Shown here piece after piece: positions 6,306 through 9,491 of a stretch of DNA of 9,491 nucleotides. Origin of the DNA: Coxiellaceae bacterium (lineage in GTDB: Bacteria > Pseudomonadota > Gammaproteobacteria > Coxiellales > Coxiellaceae). The notes beneath the pieces were generated by a model that saw only the letters and a list, made by a program, of their open reading frames with translations, did no database searches and was not told the origin of the DNA. The stretch is taken from NCBI GenBank assembly GCA_014238445.1, contig JABABC010000038.1, positions 1-9,491 on the forward strand, given 5' to 3'. Numbering within the stretch: position 1 is the first letter of the stretch; every line of letters starts with the position of its first letter. The position numbers and the translations under genes were made by a program.

Positions 6306-7031
6306 ATGAAAAGATCCAATTCACTGCCTTTCCAATATTCGCATGCCAAATTGATAGCAGATAATGACATAAACCAGAATATGAAACTGTTTGAGACTAT
6401 GTTAGATCATCCAAAAGCTTATTCGCAAACAGTGTTTCAAGCCGCCATCGACTCCCTGGCATCGTCAGAAACAAAAGACCAAGCACTACTCGATCAATTA
6501 AAGCAGTGCCTCACTGAAAAAAAACTGGCTATGCAAGCTGCAAGAGAAGCTCGGCGTTCTTTTTGCTACACGTCTGAACCCGCTAATCTCCACACGATCT
6601 TTCATTGCTCAACAGCACAGATCCAACCCGTTAATAATAAGATGCACTCTCCTCCACTAGCTTCCATCCATGAAAGCGATCATGAACATAAAGAAGAAGA
6701 AGAAGAATCTTTACACATTGAGGCAACCAATAAAACGCTGTACGCAACCCATGATTTACAGACCATGTACCTGGTGATGACAAATATGTCTGAGCGCCCC
6801 TATCTTTTCTCAGTGCCTCAACTACGCATTGCTCTGCATGACTTAAGCCAATTACCACCTTCACCCAGAGAGAATGAACCTGGGCTAAAAGGCCGACTAT
6901 CTGTAATTACAACAAACAGAAAAACACCTTTCAATCAAGATATGAGAGCTACACTGCATCAAGCACTGACTGATGGACTAACACAGGCTCAAACCAACGC
7001 CTCAAACTCGCGCTCAGTCTCACCGTATTAA
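6306..7031 (+). CDS. Orphan protein, function unknown, possible secreted effector
   Basis: 241 residues that I do not recognise, with no signal peptide and no membrane helix. Residues about 25-85 look helical (SLASSETKDQALLDQLKQC region, then AMQAAREARRS). A central acidic run, HEHKEEEEESLHIEA (126-140), is encoded partly by five GAA codons in a row. A second, less polar block spans 143-180, and the last 15 residues are rich in Thr, Ser, Asn and Ala, ending SVSPY. A short polar C-terminus plus an acidic patch resembles Legionellales type IVB substrates, but the acidic run is central rather than C-terminal, so the idea is weak. The ATG at 6306 has only a poor ribosome site (AAGA about ten bases upstream), while the promoter is strong. 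The 3' end overlaps ldcA tail to tail by 12 bases. It stands alone between unrelated genes. Confidence 0.7.
   Translation: MKRSNSLPFQYSHAKLIADNDINQNMKLFETMLDHPKAYSQTVFQAAIDSLASSETKDQALLDQLKQCLTEKKLAMQAAREARRSFCYTSEPANLHTIFHCSTAQIQPVNNKMHSPPLASIHESDHEHKEEEEESLHIEATNKTLYATHDLQTMYLVMTNMSERPYLFSVPQLRIALHDLSQLPPSPRENEPGLKGRLSVITTNRKTPFNQDMRATLHQALTDGLTQAQTNASNSRSVSPY
6693..6707 (+). repeat. In-frame GAA triplet repeat, five units
   Basis: Five consecutive GAA codons encode Glu130-Glu134 of the orphan protein, with a preceding AAA extending the purine run. Because the unit is three bases, slippage would change the number of glutamates without breaking the frame. Confidence 0.8.
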
Positions 7032-7949
7032 CGTATAGGACAAACTGGCTTTCCCATCCAGAGCCTTCACAGTCGCTACCGCATCAAACAGTACGGGAAG
7101 GTTTTCCGTACCATGTCCCACCTGACTCGACGTAAAGACGGGGCAGTCACAGGACTGCGCAAACTGTGTTAATCGTGGCAATAGGTTGGGTGTCATCACA
7201 TCTGCTAAAGGTGATAGGGACTGTTGATGCTGTGTAAAACTGCCTAACACTAACGCTGCAGCTCCTTCAAACACACCCACGCGTTGTAAATATTTTAATG
7301 TACGAGCAATCGCATAAGGGTGCTCATTCACATCTTCCAGCACAACGATTCGACCGGCTGAGCTCAGCTCCCAACAATCTTTCACACTGAAATTCACTAC
7401 CGTTAAATTACCTGCCACAATAGGTACACTGAGTTTGTCCGTATGAGCAGCTAAGGTATTTAAAGGTTGTAAATCATCCCACCTGACTTCACACGGCTGT
7501 TGATGCAGCCATGCTTGCATACTCGCCATACTGCGTTCGTTCAACCCTCCACTGACAAAGCCGTTCACACACGGGCCATGCACAACCTGCCATTGGCAAT
7601 GCTGTGAAAAGAAAAACAATAACGCCGTGATATCACTGAAACCTAAGAGCCACTTGTGTTGCAAGGCTTGCAAGGCGCCTCGCTTTGCCATGAGGTCAGG
7701 CATTAAATCCGCACTGCCTTCACCACCACGCACCGCCCATAAACCATCAATCTCTGGATCCAGTGCACACTGCAGTAATTGCTCGACTCGTTGCTCGACC
7801 GATTGTGACTGATAACAAGCCTCCGTATAGATAATCTCACACGGGTATCGGGATTCCACCCACTGTTTTGCCGCTGCCACATCGGCATGAGACCCCATAG
7901 GTGATGCTGGCGCCACCCAGGCTATCTTAATTGGTGTTGCAGCAGACAT
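7020..7949 (-). CDS. ldcA: LD-carboxypeptidase, peptidase family S66
   Basis: 309 residues, normal for the family. The enzyme cleaves the L,D-bond to the terminal D-alanine of murein tetrapeptides in the cytoplasm, during peptidoglycan recycling. It begins IAWVAPASP, the usual first strand, with no signal peptide. WAVRGGEGSADLMP (71-84) is the family R-G-G motif, here with Glu where many members have an aromatic residue. The expected catalytic triad is present: Ser105 in GFSD, Glu205 in VLED, and His279 in GHGTENLP; the spacing is close to that of the Pseudomonas enzyme. The ATG at 7949 follows AAGGAG at good distance and lies 15 bases after the ispG stop, so the two form one transcription unit. 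The stop overlaps the convergent orphan gene by 12 bases. A related S66 member such as microcin-C immunity (MccF-type) is less likely, given the housekeeping context. Confidence 0.88.
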   Translation of the reverse strand: MSAATPIKIAWVAPASPMGSHADVAAAKQWVESRYPCEIIYTEACYQSQSVEQRVEQLLQCALDPEIDGLWAVRGGEGSADLMPDLMAKRGALQALQHKWLLGFSDITALLFFFSQHCQWQVVHGPCVNGFVSGGLNERSMASMQAWLHQQPCEVRWDDLQPLNTLAAHTDKLSVPIVAGNLTVVNFSVKDCWELSSAGRIVVLEDVNEHPYAIARTLKYLQRVGVFEGAAALVLGSFTQHQQSLSPLADVMTPNLLPRLTQFAQSCDCPVFTSSQVGHGTENLPVLFDAVATVKALDGKASLSYTLIR

Positions 7950-7964
7950 AGGTCTCCTTAGCCA

Positions 7965-9209
7965 TTACACATCACAGGCTTCTTTAGTCATAAGATCAGA
8001 TGGCGAAAAAGCCGTTTTCACATAATCAGCGATGATTTCAATGAACTGCTCACCGATGCCCTCGCCACGCAACGTCATGGCTTTTTTACCGTCAATAAAG
8101 ACTGGCGCTGACGGCGCTTCTCCGGTTCCAGGCAAGCTAATGCCAATATTAGCGTGCTTACTTTCACCCGGGCCATTCACAACGCACCCCATCACGGCGA
8201 TCGACATGGTTTCTACACCGGGATAAGCTTGCCGCCACGCTGGCATGTGTCGTCGAACAAATTGTGTGACTTGCTCAGTGAGTTCACGAAAGAAACTACT
8301 GGTTGTTCGGCCACAACCGGGACATGAGGTAATCACCGGACTAAAAGAACGTAACCCTAAGGATTGTACGATATCCTGACAGACTCTAACTTCATGATCA
8401 CGTGCACCACCTGGCTCTGGTGTTAATGAAACACGCAACGTGTCACCAATACCCTGTTGCAACAACACACCAATACCGACACTCGACGCCACCACAGCGG
8501 ATGTTCCCATGCCGGCTTCAGTTAAGCCGATGTGCAAAGGATAAGCTGACCGCGCAGCCAAGGTTTGATAGACCGCAATCAAGTCATTCACCGAGGACGT
8601 TTTACACGACAAGATAATTCGATGAGCAGGCAATCCTCGTTTCTCTGCGGCTGTAGCGCTGGTTAATGCCGATAACACTAACGCTTCTCGCAATACTGCT
8701 CGCGATGATAAAGGCTTGGCAGACTTCGCATTATCATCCATTAATTGTGCGGCTAAAGCTTTATCAAGACTTCCCCAATTGACCCCTATACGGACCGGCT
8801 TTTGATAAGCAATGGCCATATCAATCATGGCATTAAACTGATCATCTTTCTTAGCACCAAAACCCACATTACCTGGATTAATGCGGTATTTAGCCAGACC
8901 TTTCGCACAATCCGGGTAATCGTGCAATAACCGATGGCCGTTATAATGAAAATCCCCCACCAATGGAACTGAACACCCCATCGCATCTAATTGCTGACGA
9001 ATGTCACCGACAGCAGCAGCGGCCGCTTCCGTATTGACCGTGATACGCACCAATTCAGAACCCGCGTCAGCGAGCAACTTCACTTGTTGAACGGTGGCCG
9101 AGATATCTTCCGTTGGGGTATCCGTCATCGATTGGATCACAATCGGCGCTCCACCACCCACGACAACACCACTAATATCAACGGATAAAGAAGTTTTTCG
9201 TTCAGTCAT
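7965..9209 (-). CDS. ispG: 4-hydroxy-3-methylbut-2-en-1-yl diphosphate synthase (IspG/GcpE)
   Basis: 414 residues from the start chosen. It converts methylerythritol cyclodiphosphate to HMBPP, the penultimate step of the MEP isoprenoid pathway, using a [4Fe-4S] cluster. Cluster ligands are visible as Cys296 and Cys299 (SCPGCGRT), Cys342 (VMGCVVNGPGES) and Glu349. N-terminal barrel motifs include PIVIQSMT (22-29) and RINPGNVG (109-116). The second and third cysteines are 43 residues apart, versus 32 in E. coli, so this is the longer form with an insertion before the last cysteine. The frame is open to 9281, but a TATAAT at 9244-9249 falls within that extension, and AGAGAG lies just before the ATG at 9209, giving the usual N-terminus. 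It heads a two-gene unit with ldcA. Its neighbours are not rodZ or hisS, as in E. coli. Confidence 0.96.
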   Translation of the reverse strand: MTERKTSLSVDISGVVVGGGAPIVIQSMTDTPTEDISATVQQVKLLADAGSELVRITVNTEAAAAAVGDIRQQLDAMGCSVPLVGDFHYNGHRLLHDYPDCAKGLAKYRINPGNVGFGAKKDDQFNAMIDMAIAYQKPVRIGVNWGSLDKALAAQLMDDNAKSAKPLSSRAVLREALVLSALTSATAAEKRGLPAHRIILSCKTSSVNDLIAVYQTLAARSAYPLHIGLTEAGMGTSAVVASSVGIGVLLQQGIGDTLRVSLTPEPGGARDHEVRVCQDIVQSLGLRSFSPVITSCPGCGRTTSSFFRELTEQVTQFVRRHMPAWRQAYPGVETMSIAVMGCVVNGPGESKHANIGISLPGTGEAPSAPVFIDGKKAMTLRGEGIGEQFIEIIADYVKTAFSPSDLMTKEACDV

Positions 9210-9243
9210 GGTCTCTCTAAACTCTCTAGAAAATTGGGAAGCC

Positions 9244-9271
9244 ATTATAGCAGTCTTTGCACAGAGCACAA
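9244..9271 (-). promoter_or_regulatory. Candidate promoter of ispG-ldcA
   Basis: Minus strand: TTGTGC (9266-9271), 16 bases, then a perfect TATAAT (9244-9249). Transcription would begin near 9237, giving a leader of about 28 bases with the AGAGAG ribosome site. A CCCC-N5-GGGG inverted repeat (9276-9288) lies just upstream of the -35; it has no T-run behind it on the minus strand, so it is not a clear terminator for lpxK. Confidence 0.5.
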
Positions 9272-9304
9272 CCACCCCCATAACGGGGAAAAATTATTTT
9301 ACTA

Positions 9305-9491
9305 CTATTTTTCAATAGGATAGGATAAGTTCCTGAACAACGCATCCCAAAAAGTTGAATCACACTCGGCCATCACTGGTACGCACCAAGCATTATTTAA
9401 GTTCAATGATTGACACTTCACTGCATCCTTAGCGGTCATTAAAATCGGATTATTATCCTCAAATTGAATATCCGATAACGCATATGCATGA
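9305..9491 (-). CDS. lpxK: Tetraacyldisaccharide 4'-kinase, C-terminal end only
   Basis: Only the last 61 codons are inside the window (complete codons 9305-9490); the 5' part continues beyond the right edge. Visible residues start HAYALSDIQF and include PILMTAKDAVKC, matching the conserved LpxK segment with the pattern MTxKDAVK, then a WCVPV segment like the W-x-x-P-V near the end of the family. LpxK is an inner-membrane kinase that phosphorylates the 4' position of the lipid A disaccharide to give lipid IVA. Full-length members have about 320-340 residues. The stop (TAG, 9305-9307) is immediately followed by a second TAG. It lies 95 bases upstream of ispG in the same direction, with a separate ispG promoter between. 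Confidence 0.88.
   Translation of the reverse strand, partial: HAYALSDIQFEDNNPILMTAKDAVKCQSLNLNNAWCVPVMAECDSTFWDALFRNLSYPIEK

Noticed and set aside
9276..9288. CCCC-N5-GGGG hairpin as the lpxK terminator
   Set aside because: Only a four-pair stem, and on the minus strand it is followed by TGGTTG rather than a T-run.
1..9491. Mobile elements, CRISPR, tRNA, toxin-antitoxin or phage-defence systems
   Set aside because: No transposase, terminal repeats, regularly spaced repeats, cloverleaf sequences or known defence domains were seen on either strand.

Overview
The window reads as an ordinary piece of a gammaproteobacterial chromosome with moderate to low GC (estimated by eye, low to mid 40s percent). 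The gammaproteobacterial call rests on a YadG/YadH-type ABC exporter pair, a pilV-pilW-pilX minor pilin run, an IspG of the long form (43 residues between the second and third cluster cysteines) and the end of lpxK, which makes it Gram-negative with lipid A. The MFS carrier, with its Y-F-x-H-x-A-P-S-V first helix, resembles carriers common in Legionella, Coxiella and Piscirickettsia. With two lone orphan genes of secreted-effector style, this suggests a host-associated relative of Legionellales, but this is inference, not proof.

Layout, left to right. 1-291 is AT-rich with no supportable gene. 292-1221 (minus) is an orphan coiled-coil protein with its own promoter. 1222-1589 is a 368-base gap holding that promoter, two inverted repeats and a weak terminator-like hairpin behind pilX. 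1590-3057 (minus) is pilV-pilW-pilX, with each junction an ATGA stop/start overlap. 3206-4429 (plus) is an MFS carrier with a GTG start. 4424-6138 (minus) is the YadH-like permease and YadG-like ATPase, in the order ATPase then permease. 6306-7031 (plus) is a second orphan gene behind a near-consensus promoter. 7020-7949 (minus) is LD-carboxypeptidase (ldcA), 7965-9209 (minus) is ispG, and 9305-9491 (minus) is the 3' end of lpxK.

How the genes fit together. Most recognised genes serve the cell envelope: lpxK makes lipid A, ispG supplies isoprenoid precursors (including the undecaprenyl carrier), ldcA recycles murein peptides, and the minor pilins prime type IV pilus assembly. The genome is packed: both plus-strand genes run tail to tail into a minus-strand gene with overlapping ends (6 and 12 bases), so no conventional terminator fits between them. 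I found no mobile element, CRISPR array, tRNA or rRNA, and no convincing new multi-gene system. The parts most worth a second look are the two orphan genes and their promoter regions, especially the nested palindromes in the promoter of the 6306-7031 gene.
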